Shown here one piece after another: positions 28,401 to 40,994 of a stretch of DNA of 64,000 nt. Both the position numbers and the translations under genes were made by a program. This DNA is from Lolium rigidum (taxonomy: Eukaryota > Streptophyta > Magnoliopsida > Poales > Poaceae). Under the pieces are notes generated by a model that saw only the letters and a list, made by a program, of their open reading frames with translations, searched no databases and was not told the origin of the DNA. Numbering within the stretch: position 1 is the first letter of the stretch; each line of letters begins with the position of its first letter. The stretch lies in assembly GCF_022539505.1 (NCBI RefSeq), contig NC_061514.1, positions 325,421,090 through 325,485,089 of the forward strand, in the 5' to 3' direction.

Positions 28401-29157
28401 ATCTTGAGCAGCAATCCAGGGCGCAACCTACTTGCAATTTATAGCGGCAACCCATTTCAAACGGCTGGGATTACGACCTTGGCGCCCACGCTAAGCCCCC
28501 TACCCCGTGCGCGAGTTGTAGATGGCCTTAGTAGTTAAATTAATAAAGTGATTATGTGCTTTCTAGAAAATCATTCATTGAGGAACAGAGATAGTACTAC
28601 ATGATATGGTAAAGGAAGAAAAAATATTACCTTGAACATCTTGTCCATGTTCTCACCCCCAGCTCTAATCTCAACCAACCACCCCTTTGGAAGCCATTCG
28701 TGCACCTTCTGCATATTACCACGACAGAGTGATCCACACAAGGGTCATGATTATATGTAAAACAGAAATATAGAATGACTTCACCACCAGACTAAGAAAA
28801 ACATACAGCTAGTGCAGCGGACTTCTTAGATTGTATCCAATGCTCATCCATCTCAGAGAAGAGATAGTTCAGGACCTCCGCCTTCATCCTGAATCCGGAC
28901 CCTGACACGGGAGAAACGAAAAACTAGAAAGAAAAAGTGAATCACATATCTGAAAAACAGAACAGAAGAACAGAAGGAAAAAAAACATGTATAGAGAATG
29001 TTCAGGTATTAAAAGTAATCTATCTCAGATGAATACAAGGTTGGCATACCTGGTAGGGAGCGCCATCCTCACCATGTCTGACCTCCATAACCCAGCCATC
29101 GGGGAGCCAATCTGGTCGGTGCTCCACACCTTCTTCCTCGTTCTTCTTGACATTCAT
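25456..29157 (-). CDS. Triple methyl-CpG-binding-domain (MBD) protein, 340 residues
   Basis: Eight exons on the minus strand: 29157-29050, 28923-28807, 28708-28631, 27873-27748, 27650-27546, 27473-27327, 26666-26540 and 25670-25456, all GT/AG, totalling 1,023 nt with the TAA at 25458-25456. An in-frame TGA lies upstream of the ATG. Three MBDs follow each other: residues about 17-70 (WLPDGWVMEVRHG...FFVSPVSGSGFRMKAEV), 80-130 (WLPKGWLVEIRAG...FYVHPAMGVRVFSKEDV) and 154-213 (LPQGWVKEIVYRRTRTRTGI...YYTDPVTQYVFRTLKAA). A basic Ser/Thr-rich tail follows (about 228-340). The architecture resembles Arabidopsis MBD7 (three MBDs), a nuclear protein that binds methylated CpG and works with demethylation factors; only the third domain looks canonical. 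Orthology (MBD7 versus MBD13 class) is not settled. Confidence 0.9.
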
Positions 29158-29511
29158 TCGCTCAGTCTGTGATCGACCTCTAAATTGTCTCCCTTCTATC
29201 TGTCAGCATAAACCCTCTCTAGTCTAGATATAAATAGAGGAGCATGGGAAAAGGAACGTTGGAGATGGGTATCTATGTACAGCTATTTCATTTATTGTGG
29301 TGGTCAAAATTGGAAGGGTGTGAGTGAGGCGATCTATCTAGCTATGCACAGGCAATTTATTGTTGTGGTCAAAATTGGAAGGGTGTGAGTGAGGCAATCT
29401 ATCAACCTGCGTTTCTTACCAAAAATAAAGAGGCCGAATATCAACCTACCCACCTTTCCAAAAAAAAAGGGCTCATTAACTCGGCAGAAGGAACCAAATT
29501 CTGGTTCGTAA
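29158..29511. other. Upstream region of the MBD gene with a 65-bp tandem duplication
   Basis: Two copies of a segment containing TTATTGTGGTGGTCAAAATT and GGAAGGGTGTGAGTGAGGC occur at about 29286-29335 and 29351-29400 (period 65 bp). This is the likely 5' UTR/promoter of the MBD gene. TATA-like AT-rich sequence is present around 29226-29236, but I cannot fix a start site. Confidence 0.5.
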
Positions 29512-29782
29512 GGCTGGTAGTGGGGAGTAACTTAGACTAGTAACATGAGTCATGTTACTAGTCTAGGTTACTACCTTCATAGTGGGTAGTAACTTATAGG
29601 TGGTGTCATGCATTGTGTTATTTATTATGTTGTAGACTCATTTTGCCTTGGGGTGTGTGATGTTATGGTAACATAGCTAGTTACCACCTTCCTCTCTTTC
29701 TTCATTTATTGACATGCCATGTCACCAAAATGCCTTGAGATGTGTGATGTTACTAGCTATGTTACTCCCACTATAAGCAGTC
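29512..29782. mobile_element. Tourist-like (PIF/Harbinger) MITE
   Basis: The 271-bp element has imperfect inverted ends (GGCTGGTAGTGGGGAGTAAC and, inverted, GACTGCTTATAGTGGGAGTA) and is flanked by TAA on both sides (29509-29511 and 29783-29785), the 3-bp duplication of PIF/Harbinger elements. The interior has several short palindromes around GTAACATAGCTAGT. Confidence 0.75.
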
Positions 29783-29785
29783 TAA

Positions 29786-32700
29786 TAGGAACGCGGGTCC
29801 TGTTAACTTTGTAGTATATCGCTATCTCGTTTCCCTCCTTCCGATGAGCATTTGCATGCGCACATAGCTCTGATCTCTATCCAGAATTCCTTTCAGAAAA
29901 TCAAACTACTTGTTAGACTAATTAATAGATTGATTGATTACCCAATAATAATAATTACCAAGAGTGTACGAATTTTGACATGACCATCACAGATTTTTTG
30001 GCATATTTTTTCCAAACAATGATGAATAAAAGTGACTACACTATATGTGCCAAACTAGCCAGCCAGCCACAGGTTTGATTAAAGACAACTGATGCAACTT
30101 AAGATTAGATAAGAAACTATTACATAAATTGCAGGTTCTGGAATCGACTGAATATTACGAGCCTTGATGAAAACACTCCTACTTCCTCCGATCACATTTA
30201 ATTGACGCAGAGCTCGCCAATGTGTACATATGTATCATACTGTGCCAACATCGATCAATACCGAACAGAGGTAGTACTACTATGTTAACACAGCAGCAGC
30301 GCATAAACACAAGAAGACGGAACAAAGCAGCAGCCAGAGTCGCCAAGATACACGGCGGAGTCTGCACGAGGCCATGCCTGAGACGTCACCCTTCCGTGCC
30401 TGCACATACACACACAAGCACTTAAGTTCTTGGAGCAAATTTCTACAGCTCTTCAACAAAAGAAGCTCTGCTGATATATAAGACTGGCAATCCATAAGAA
30501 CACCACAGGCCATGCATTGCATTTTCCATATACAAAGACAAATGATTTATAGTAAGTACAGAACTGCTACATAGCTGAATGATCACTAGGAGTGCATACA
30601 AGCAGATTCAGTGGAGGCGAGCATGCTACATCACGTCCAGATTGCAATCTACTAAACCATCATGTGAGCCAGCCGAACCTAAACTAACCAGCCTAATCAA
30701 ATTTCCATTGGAGATCATCACACAATACTAAACCCAAGCACTGCCAATAAAAATGCTAAATCGACACAAACAAGCTCTGCTGACACACATCCATAACAAC
30801 ACCACAGGCTGTGTTGCAACAAACAGCCAGATTATGCCACTCTATACATTTCAATAAGTGGTCACCTTTCCGTACAACGAAATGGGTACACATCACTCCA
30901 ATACAACAACCTGACCTGATGCATGGCATGCCACTGAACAGTTCAAATATATAGTCCAGTTCAGGTCAGCGGCTCAATGCCCGAAACCACAAACTTACCT
31001 AAACCCATGAGAGTCAAAGAAGAAGGCCACCGCTGCCATCGCACGGCAGCAAGGGCCAAGAAGGAAGAAATCAAAGCCTAGGGCCAGATGGGCTACATGG
31101 TCCAGCTACCCTGGTTGTCGTTTAGTCCTCCATATTATCTTTGAACAAGGACAACAAAGCATGGTCAGCAAAGCAAACACTTCAAATCGACGCCGCCGAG
31201 CCAAATTTGGACTGATCAAATCATAATGGTTGCTACCAAGGCCTCTTAGTTTGGCAATAAAATAAAGGAGAGTTTGAACTGTAAACATGGCAGCACTCAT
31301 TCCCCCCCCTAGAAACATGAAGATTCCATACGGGCTGACATTACTAACATGCAGAAACAAGGCACTAGTTCATATCATATTGTAAACACAGTCCATAGTA
31401 AAGATGGAAGCTGAACCAAACAAACAAGTTCGTACAGATAAAACATGTCTTGGAGGCTCAAAGTGATTCAAAGTTCATGCCGATGCAGAAAACTTAAGTA
31501 CAAGGAGCAAACCATATTAAACGAATGTAAGTAAATTAAACATTCAAATAGATGAAAAAGGACTTCGCGGTTAGCAAATATTAGTAGTCACTTTGAACTG
31601 ATCAAAACATAATGGTTGCTGCCAAGGCCTCTTAGTTTGGCAACAAAATAAAGGAGAGTTTCAATTGTAAACATGGCAACATTTTTTCTTCGAGAAACGA
31701 TAACAGATCATGATTCCATATGGACTGACATTGCTAACAAGCAGAAACAAGGCACTAGATAAGATCATATTGTAAACATAGTCCAGAGTAAAGATGGTAG
31801 CTGAACCAAATAAAAATGTTCATACAGACAAAACATGTCTTGAGGCTCAAAGTGACTCAAAGTTCATGCCGATACAAAAAAAACCTTAAGTACAAGGAGC
31901 AAACCATATTAAACAAATGTAGGTAAACTAAACATTCAAATGGATGAAAAAAGACTTCACAGTTAGCAAATGCTAATTTTAGTACTACAACACTAGGATA
32001 TTATTATTTAGAACAAGGAAGGAGGAGCCAGGACATGTATGTCATTCCAGTAAAACTGTGCAAACTCCACTATCCAAACTATGCATGGAATCCTCGAGAG
32101 ATTTTTTTCAGGATAACACAACACACAAACTTCAACCCAGCTGATTTACAAACATGGACTAAGATTGGCATATGAGCACTTAGGCTCGGAAATTCTAGGT
32201 TAAGTTGAAAACTTGCAACTGAAGATACATCATTTATCACAGAAATGCTCCTAACTGTAAAACAAGAATTGCAATCTTTCAGCCTGTAAATATAAATACA
32301 CATTATTGCTAGCAGTGAACAACTGAAACCATTTCTGTGGTAAAGATTGTCATTTCTAAGTGAACACCCACCTGTTTGGCTTCGATTGAACAAATCTTTT
32401 CATCCTGCAGGAACAATAGCTGATCAATAGAAATTTAAAAACAAACAATATATCATGTGTTACCTAAGCAACACATAACACAACAGAAGACACCAAATTA
32501 ACTTTGTATTCTACATGCATGGAAAAGCTAATTGGATCCGTTGTCTTCACGCCATTTGAAGGGATTCTTGTAGCACCAACAGCGTGCATCAAGCTAGCTT
32601 GCTGCAAGGTCAGGAACCGCGCCCCTCATGCTGAACATAAGAAGAAAAAATGCTTCATATCAAAGATCTGTTGAGTAGAAGAGGAGCACACTTTTCCCTC

Positions 32701-33620
32701 AAAATAATGTCAATTACTGCTGCCCAAATTAGGCAAGCAAAAACAGGAAGCATGCACATGAGTACATGACCACATGATTCAGTACGGAACGAGATCATCT
32801 ATTTCACCTGGGTAAGTGTTAACTGGCCCGCATGGGACTGGGCTATCCTACCCAAAACACCATGGTGGCATCTTGGCTCACTTGCAAGCATTCCCTAAAC
32901 CCTAATGTCTACACATTCAATTCAACTCGAAAAATGGAACGATTATTAGCAAGAATAGGTGCAGGAGGGTAAGAGGGAGTTCACCGGTAGTACCTTGTTT
33001 GGGAGGTGGCCGTCAGCAGCATGTCAGAGTCATGGCAACCGGCAGGAGCTCAGGGATGAGCCGCCGGCAATAGGTCGGGTAGGTGACCGTCGGCATCAGA
33101 CCTCAACACACGGTGTTACGACACACCAGAGAACAATACACGTGAGCAGAGCAGCAACGGCATGAGTAGTGCAGCAATGGATGATGGAGGCCGCAGTCGA
33201 CGGATCCAGGGGAGAAGCGGGGAGGGCGTTCTCGCCGGCACGCATTGTCGCCGTCAGCAGCCACATGCCTCGCGGGGCAAAGCTCCGTGCTTTTGCGCCC
33301 GGACGTCGCCATGGCCTCCGACGGATGGTTCGCCGAAGGGAGGCGGCGGGACGGAGCTCCAGCCGCTCCGGACGGCGGCGGCTAGGGCCAGCCCCTAGTG
33401 TTTCGCGGATGCGCGGGGAATCGGGTGGGACTGGACGCAGAGGGGATGGGGTGTACGTCGTTTACATAATTTGGTGGATGGGGGCGGTGGTCAGCGGCGA
33501 GGTGGGGGCTGCCGGCGGGGAGCAGCAGCGGCGGCGTCGATGCTCGGGCAGAAAGGGGAACGAGCAGAAGAGGACGCTAGAGATTGGGAGGGATGCGTGA
33601 GAGCCGTTAGATCCACGACG
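29786..33620 (-). other. Possible unidentified minus-strand transcription unit
   Basis: No known gene was recognised. A GC-rich block (33000-33600) would make a plausible 5' exon on the minus strand, with a donor-like AACAAG/GTACTACC near 33000. Near 32590-32500 the frame MHAVGATRIPSNGVKTTD...HVEYK runs to a GT. A good acceptor then precedes a 33-nt exon-like DEKICSIEAKQ at 32406-32374, followed by GTGGGTG. That joins in phase but ends without a recognisable domain. It could be a small gene, a non-coding RNA or chance. The remainder (29786-32370) is AT-rich with a 386-bp tandem duplication. Confidence 0.25.
31206..31985. repeat. Two-copy tandem duplication, period about 386 bp
   Basis: Copies at about 31206-31595 and 31592-31985 share CTGATCAAA-CATAATGGTTGC, AAGGCCTCTTAGTTTGGCAA, AACATGTCTTG-AGGCTCAAA and ACAAGGAGCAAACCATATTA. 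By eye they are about 85-90 percent identical with small indels, so this is not a recent event. Confidence 0.85.
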
Positions 33621-33754
33621 TGTCGACGGCTTAGATGGTGACCACGCTGTAGCTATTTGCTCTGCACAAAATTTTGATTCCCAAACTCAAATTTTCGTGG
33701 CAGACTTCCCTATCGTTACCACTGAATTTTCGTTTAGAGTAAAATGCATGGGTG

Positions 33755-34962
33755 GTACCGGAACTTGGAGATAGTGTCACCAACCTGAAGAATACGCGAC
33801 GGAATGGAATAGCAGGTTCCATGTCAAAAAAAAAAAGAATACACGACGGACGGTAACTAAATACAACTTAACAATCATTTAGGCCACTGGATTAATGTTT
33901 GTGAGCCTCCTAATTATTTACAGGGAGCATAATAATAAAAAATCTTGAATAAAGTGAAAAATAAACAAGAAAGGGCTAAATTGCAAAGTTGACCAAAGAG
34001 ATAAGGATCTCAATCCCCTTGACCGTGCGCCGCCATGGCCGCCCACGCTCGTCGCCGCTCTTGCGGGTGCGTGTAGGTGGCCATAGTGGGGCTCGTCGGC
34101 GCTCTGCCAGGTGCGCGCAGGTGGCCGAAGCTTGGGTCGCCGGTGCCGTCCGGCCAAGGCAGGGCCGACCTGCCTCAACACCGACCATGCGTGAGCTGCG
34201 AGGTGGCCGCGTCAACACCGAACTAGCAAACCTCCCAGACCCGTCCGGCAAAGGCAGGGCCGACCCGTCTCCAGCGTGTGACCTTGCCCCCGCATCCTCT
34301 CCGCAAGCCGCCTGGTTCCCCTCCACCAGTCTGTGCCCGTCAGGCCATTGGCGCGCTCCTGGCCAGTACCTAGTCGAACGGCTCGATCTGGGGCCACGGT
34401 TGTCTGACCGTCGCCGCCCTCTCTAGCTCCCTGCCCCACACGACGCTGTGTTTCTTCCCCAGATGCTAGCTCGACGGCGGCACACTGTCATGGTCTGAGC
34501 TGCGTTTTCCCTCCCGTCAGCAAGAGTTTGGCTTCCGGCGTCGATCTGGTGCGGGCAGGTCGGGCACATTTGGAGCTGGTGGAGGAAGGAGGAGGGAACC
34601 ATGGAGGAGAGGAGGACCAGAGGAGGGGAAGACATGGCGGCTCTGGAGGACGGTGGTAGAGTTAGGTGGGGCTGGGGCAGAGAAAGGGGAAGGAAGGAAG
34701 AAAGAAAGTGAGACTAGCCAAGTGGGACCCAGCTGTCATATCGGGGTTGGGGCATTTTTGCAAAAAATGAGACTGGTCAAGCAAAAAAAATCAATAGTTT
34801 GGACCGGTCAACACCGCCACGTCGGCGAATACAGAGTTATACTGTATCCTAGTGACCTAAATGAATATTGTGTCGTATTTAGTGACTGTATGTATCGTAT
34901 TTCTAAGGTCGGTGACCTTATCTATTTGGTGTTTTTTGGTGACACAAAGTTGCTTTGAAATG
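33755..34962. mobile_element. Mutator-like non-autonomous element (long, diverged TIRs)
   Basis: The two ends are diverged inverted copies about 130 bp long. The left end has GAACTTGGAGATAGTGTCACC...ACTAAATACAACTTAACAAT, then CATTTAGGCCACTGG; the inverted right end has AGCAACTTTGTGTCACC...ACTAAATACGACACAATATT, then CATTTAGGTCACTAGG. The interior is GC-rich (34010-34730), as in elements that capture genic DNA; its ORFs overlap on both strands and none is convincing. The target duplication could not be resolved. Confidence 0.5.
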
Positions 34963-37440
34963 TTGCGAGCATCGGGACGCTCCTAATTTCGAGTCTATCG
35001 CATTGGGCTTAAATTTTAAACATAAAGACTTAGCCCAGCTTTAAATTCATAAAGCCACCAACAACAGATACATGTATGATGCTGAAAGTTCAGCTTACAT
35101 GAAACACACACTAAGCAAGAAACACCGTTAAAGAACGAAGCCTTCATCCTTCCGCGCGAGCAGAACCTTGGAGCAGACCTTGGGAGTAGGCGCGTCACCG
35201 AAGAAGGACACTGTCTTTGCCAGGTCCCGACTAACCATCATTGTCATGTCATCGGCCTCTGCCTCCGAAAAAAGCCCCTGCCTTCTCTCCTTGGATCGAA
35301 GGGCGTCGTACCATCGGAGGTGGAGCCGCTCACCCTAGAGCACACGTGAACACACAATACGAGAAACCACAGAGATGAGCATCGAACAAGACCAACCCTT
35401 CACACGCACTACCCATAAGCATCACCAACCGTAGTGCTGAACACCATCAGGACTCAAGCTAAGGAAGAAGCCGCCCAACGAAGAAACGACAAGGAGATGT
35501 GGTAGCAGAACCACCGGTGGAAGGAAAGAGACGATCAAGGTAGAACACCGCCACTAAAGATATGCCACCACTAGATACCCATAGAGCACCCCATTTACCT
35601 GTCGCCATCCCAAGACGACGCCTCCAAGGAGGGAACAACGCCAGAATGTCACCGCCACATAATCACAATGATTTAGGGTTTTCACCTGGGAGGGGGAGGC
35701 AGGGGATGGTGTTCTAGGCTTAAATTTTGGCTCGTGCTTGTTCAGATCAAAATTAAATTTATTTGGATCCTAAGTCTTAATTCCACTTATTGACATGCAT
35801 GATGTACCAACTAGCTGAGATGAAAGTCAGTACTCGTCACCAATTGTTGTACTTGCAAATCATCGACATAGGTGTTGTGCACCCATCCTTCGATCGGCCT
35901 AATCACAAATATTAAACTAATGTTCAATATTAGTCTACATCCGACGTTGAGAGCAAAAAAAAAAACTCGTTTTTACAGCCATCACTCACATCCATCGAAA
36001 AGATAGTCATCTGTTTGACACCATCAACAACTAAACATGCTCGCACCTGCACCCTCTATCACTAACACACAATACCGACTCAACTCCCCTAGTTCAACAA
36101 CTACACCCCGAGTAAGCCTAGGCCTACAATCATAAACAACGCAACACATGAACACGTCCACCATAACCACCCAAACGAGTTGCTATAACAGTGTGGCCGA
36201 CGTTGTCAACCCAAAACATAGACATTATTTAGTAAAAGGTTGGCAACATTTTAGATGTATTTTGGATGTTTTCTCATTGCATATATTATTATCAATTGAC
36301 ACGAATAAATGTTCAACAATCTAAACAAATATGTAACAACGCTAGAGAAGTTTATGAACATTCAACAATATCACATCTCACGCATATCACAAAATCCAAA
36401 GATTGGGACAGTCTTACGTAAAATTCGGTCAGTTCGGTCTATTCGGTTACTCAGAACAAAATGACCGAATTGACCAAACTTAATTCGGTCTATAAAATTT
36501 TCTACCCAATATTTTATCGATCATTTCGGGTTCGGTCTCGGTCTTTTCGGTTTCGGTCTTCGGTCATCGGTTTTTTTGCCCACCGTGATATGCAACAACA
36601 TGTGTCGGCACCCCCCCAAAGTGGTTGTTCGACGCTGTTGTCGGATGGCGTACGGGGCCTGACTGTAGATGTTCTCACAAATCTACGTTTATTTTCCCTT
36701 ACCTTGCCTTGCTCCTACACGTGAGGTGTGAGCTACTTTTTTACCTCCCCGACCACCGTAGAGGATGCCTCGCCATCCTTCTCTTCGATGGTGGATGACA
36801 CGAGCTTCCTCGAGCACAAGATGTCAAGGATGTATGGCGTCGAGGTAATCTCACTCTCTGCAATCCTGGTGGTTTGGTATGTGTGGTTGTGCATATGGTC
36901 AACTACATTGCTATATAAGGTATAGGCCAAATTGTGTAACGGTTTTTATACATGATAATTTTGTTGAAAGAATGGCCTGAGAACGATATGTGTCATACCA
37001 TTCTTGTGTGTGGGTGTTGTTTTTTGTCGAAAAAGATGACACAAGTCCTTATATTGTGGGTGTTATTTCTAATTTCTGGGGATAGCACTGATTTTAACTT
37101 TTTTTACTTACGTTAAATTCTTGACAAACTTGGTTGAGCGGTTGAGTGTACCCTGAAGTCGGACCTCCCATTGATCTCTTTTGGTAAAAGGGGAGTGTTT
37201 CTTAGGTCTATGCTAAATTATTATCTAGTAAACCAGTGAGACAATCAGGCCACGACGGGGTTTCTAAACATTACTAATAATTATAGAGTATTAATGTTCT
37301 AGATAATCTTTGCCTAGGCCACCTTCCTCAGTTGGCATCTAGATTAATGTACTACTGTATATTTTCAATAATGTGTGATGTCATGTGCAAAGATCTACAT
37401 GGTAATTTATTTCCCTTGAGAGGACACTACTTCCTAACTT
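34963..37440. other. Intergenic repetitive-looking sequence, nothing identified
   Basis: 35000-35760 looks like a transposon tail (CACCAACAACAGATACATG, then a GC-rich segment), but I cannot assign it. 36420-36560 is unusually rich in TTCGGT repeats (about a dozen in 140 bp), as at ends of some plant DNA transposons; no partner end was found. 36570-37440 shows nothing beyond AT-rich DNA. Confidence 0.4.
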
Positions 37441-37990
37441 ATATTATTCTAAAGGTTTAAGCCTGTTGTTTACCCAGCGTCCCGAGGGCACTCCCGCGCA
37501 CGCTTTTTTAACCGTACGATCGTGGCTATGAACGGTCTGGACGGTCAGTTCGGGCAGACTGAACCAACTTACCGATACCCCGCTATATGTTTTGCCGTCA
37601 CTAACTTTTTGGCCCCGTTTTACTTTAGCCGTAGAATCATTGCTAGGGGTAGAGTGCATCCGGTAGAAAAAAACGGGGTCAAAACCTTCTTAACTTTTTT
37701 CTCTTCCTCCTCCCCAGTTTCCCCTAGCCCTCTGTCCCCAATCCAAGCCGCCGTCCCACGCAGAGCTCTCCCTCCGTTCATGGCCTCCTCAGGTCCACAC
37801 CGGCGCCGACAGTGAATACATCTATATACTATGCTTCAATACTCGTTCCCTACCAGCAGGTGAATGAATCTGGTAAGAAAGAGATATATCAATGGGCCTA
37901 CTGTTGTTGCTAATGTCCGACGGTAGCGGCGATAACACCGGGGATGAACGACATGCTGCTGATGTTGGTCAATCCCCCGCCTCTTTCACT
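37441..37990. other. Unassigned GC-rich segment left of the gypsy remnant
   Basis: 37480-37830 has promoter-like composition, with a pyrimidine-rich tract at 37685-37740, and a short ORF from 37522. No family was recognised and no splice-supported gene can be built. It may be part of a retrotransposon LTR or an old element. Confidence 0.3.
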
Positions 37991-40590
37991 GCCACATCAC
38001 CATGGTAGACACTACGTGACGAGGAAATATTCAACTGGGTAGGCCAATAGGAGCGAGTCACTATACAAGACTAGGGTGACCCAGACCAGTCGCCTCCCTG
38101 ATGGACTCTCTCGCAAGGATTCAGATTGACTCGAAGGTCCAGTTGATCCATTGAAGGTCAACGTGAAGAACAAGATAAGGATCCAACCATGGTAGTCGAC
38201 TAATTTTTGGCGATCTCCCGTGTGATGTATACCCTAGACCGAATCATAATATAAGGCTTGGATAGAGGAAGTAACCATGAGAACATGAGTAGACAATCAG
38301 ATTGACTCGAAGGTCCAGTTCACCTTAGCCTCCATCTCCTCTCCCGATGACTTGTAAACACATCTATCAGTATAATCACAATAGGAGTAGATCTTTACCT
38401 CCATCTAGAGGGGCCTAACTTGGGCACATTGTGTATGTGCGAATCTCGTCCAAGACATCCAATGTCGTCATCGCTATCCACCTCATCCAACCTAACCCTG
38501 TAGCATTTGCCTCAACAACGTCTACAGTTTGCGTCCGCCGTAGGGCGTCGGCTGAGATATGGAGTCTTGTTCCCACTGAGATCACTTCCCCCAGTCAGCA
38601 ATGAGATCACAACTGGCCGCATGATCACTGTATTCGACTATAGTCTGATCTCACGATGTGGCTACCGGCTGACCCCGACGCGGATCACGCATGCCTCGAT
38701 CGTACCGATGGGCCGCATCAACGTGTTCCTCAGCTTCACCGGTACAATGGAAAGAGTTGGGGCTAATAACCCAAACGAGTCTGTCGCGGCGGCAAGCTCA
38801 GTCGTGACATCACCGACTCCGCTAGCCCCACCGCGATCGATGACATCAACTTCGACGACAACATTGTTGTTGTGTTTTCCACACCCATTGATGGTGGCTT
38901 CAACAACAATTTGGTCGCAGGTGGCGGGCTCGATGAAAATCAGGACAATGAGTCGATCTTCCCCGCCCTCGACTATGAGTCCAACAGTGTCTACGATGGT
39001 TCCATCTCGCATGGGACAAACACCGCCGCATTGGTGTTTATGGACAATCCCACTGAGAACGTGGTGCCTGACGCTATAGCGACCACGAACAACTGCACAA
39101 CCCTGGGAGAGGGCACAACCAATGCCAAAACAGGAGCCAATGCCTCGTACCCAAGGGCGAATGCGCCAAATTTAGGCGCCAATGCCCCTTACCAAAGGGT
39201 GAATGCGCCAAATCTAGGCTCCATTGCCCCGGATGCTAGGCATAATGTTCCAACTCGAGGCGCCAATGAGAGAGCAGCAACACCACCACCCCCAGATCCA
39301 GTCACCATACCAATCACGTCGGAGAACACGAAAACTCGCGGAGCAAGAGCGCCAATGCCTATCGCAAGATCGCCTGCACATAGAGAGGTTGTATCACAAT
39401 GTTGTTACCGATTATAGGAATCGACACATATTCGCTTACACCAACCCAACCAGCAGGGAAGAGCTCTCAATAACGAGTTTGAACAGGAAGATCCATGAGC
39501 CAATGGCCAGAAGCAGGATTGCGATGCCCCCATTGTTGCCACAAGCAACACCACAGGCGAGCCAAATCTGGCAAAAAGGGAGGTAGCAACGGCTCGTGCC
39601 AGCAACACAACGGATAATGGACTGCCTTTATTCGAAATACCAGTCGAGAACCTCGTGGTAACAACCAACCTTTTCAAAAAGGTTACGCTATGAGACAACT
39701 AGGAAGAAGCATGTATGCACGGCTTCGCCCTCATCGAAAGGGTGGTGGCACAGCTATTAGAGTTGTAATACATATACGTATAGTATCGAGTAGTACTCCA
39801 CATGTACGTGTACCTCTCTGCAAAGCCACCGAACGAGGGCTCTTCTCGATCCCTATAACACGTAACCAATCCCCTCCAACGAGAGGCATCGTTCCTCCCA
39901 AAACTTCGATATGGTATTAGAGCCAAGAGGTCTCAAGTTCGAGATGTTGCTCATGCAGTATTAAAAACAAAGAAAAAAGATTCTGCGGCCTACACCGAAC
40001 CTATGGTAAGGACTAAAATAGGCTAGATATGGGCGGGAGTGTTGAATATCAATATATTGCATAGTCTCCTTCCATCAGTTCAGATTTTTCAAAAACTTGG
40101 CTACTGCATCAATCTTATAACCACAACTTCAAGGCGAAGACTATGATGGAAGGCTATACTCCAGGAAGGCCGTTTGGACGTGGAGGCAACCAAATTGGTC
40201 GCCACAATGGCCCACCACCCGCTCGCCGTTCGCAAAGGATATAGCGTACCGATTGTCGAGGAGTTGAATGTCTCTAATGCTCAGGCTAACAACCAACAGA
40301 GCCGGCTATAGAATACGACTCCGTCACAGCCTGCATGTTTCGGAGCAGAACGAGGCCCAAGATGCTCCACCAGAACCCGTGCAGGTCTAGCGCCGACGGT
40401 CAACGACTGATGTCTTCAGCTGACTCGGTCCACAATGTTTTCGACCAACAGTCATTAACGAGTAATATCCCACCAAGTTCAAAGGGCCACGGGTAATCAA
40501 GAACTACACCGCCAACATTGATCCCAAGACATGGATCGACAATGTATGCCATGGCCATGGAGATCCACTCGGCTCGCTTGCGGCATGTTT
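37990..40590 (+). pseudogene. Gypsy LTR-retrotransposon remnant (LTR end, leader and gag pieces)
   Basis: 38340-38510 resembles the 3' part of a Triticeae gypsy LTR (GATGACTTGTAAACACATC, TAATCACAATAGGAGTAG). A plus-strand frame at 38872-39417 is Asn/Pro/Ala-rich with a repeated APNLG-type motif. After frameshifts, 40440-40560 reads KGP-V-IKNYTANIDPKTWID, the conserved start of gypsy gag. It is broken by frameshifts and stops and ends abruptly where the duplicated PGES2 sequence begins. No protease, RT or integrase is present. Confidence 0.65.
39690..40110 (+). mobile_element. Possible TRIM/SMART-like mini LTR element inside the gypsy gag
   Basis: A primer-binding-site-like TGGTATTAGAGCC (tRNA-Met type, one mismatch from TGGTATCAGAGCC) starts at 39912, right after an LTR-end-like segment. 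About 115 bp later the purine run GGGCGGGAG is followed by TGTTGAATATCAATATATTG at 40043, which looks like a polypurine tract plus LTR start. The supposed LTRs do not match over a useful length, so this may be a deletion derivative. Confidence 0.35.
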
Positions 40591-40604
40591 GGCATGCGTA
40601 GAGG

Positions 40605-40985
40605 GATTAAGGAAGACCTCGGCCGCTGCCACCGTCGGGAATGTCAGGGAGAAGGAGACCGCGAGCGATGCCACCGTGCGACGCCCATGATGACGACGCG
40701 TACACCGGCTGTGGGGGTTGCCCCAGGGGCCGCTTCCTAGGCGTCAGGGGAAGGCGCTGACTACGATTTAGGAGGACATGGTTCTCGTGTACCTCGACGG
40801 AGCGGGAAGATGTCTAAAACCCATGGGTTTCAATTTTTTCATTTTAATCCACAATTGAGCATTTTTGTAATGACATTCGCTCCTAGGGGTTCTGTGAAAT
40901 TACATAAGAGAGGCTGCAAAAGTAGAGGAGCTGGATCAGACTGCGGCCACGAATAAATTCATCTGGAGGGGCATTCATGCTCTTT
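40605..40985 (-). pseudogene. Decayed second copy of the PGES2-like exon 1 and promoter
   Basis: The sequence aligns with 7650-8165 in the same orientation: GTCAGGGAGAAGGA-ACCGCG, GTGGGGGTTGCCCCAG, GGAGC-GGAAGATG, TAAAACCC-TGGGTTT and the GAAATTACAT-region of the promoter are shared. The ATG region, the CPFC-encoding end and much of the GC-rich middle are missing, so it cannot be functional. It is followed directly by the MBD pseudogene, mirroring the order of the two intact genes. Confidence 0.8.
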
Positions 40986-40994
40986 TCCTGGTAG

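Noticed and set aside
33169..33600. 143-codon ORF in the GC-rich block
   Set aside because: Arg/Gly-rich translation typical of the wrong frame of GC-rich leader DNA; the opposite strand has an equally open frame.
33976..34426. Overlapping ORFs in the Mutator-like element
   Set aside because: Both strands are open because of GC content; no captured gene could be named.
34963..35760. LINE 3' end or gene on the minus strand
   Set aside because: Composition resembles a grass repeat, but no RT motif, poly-A tail or target duplication could be shown.
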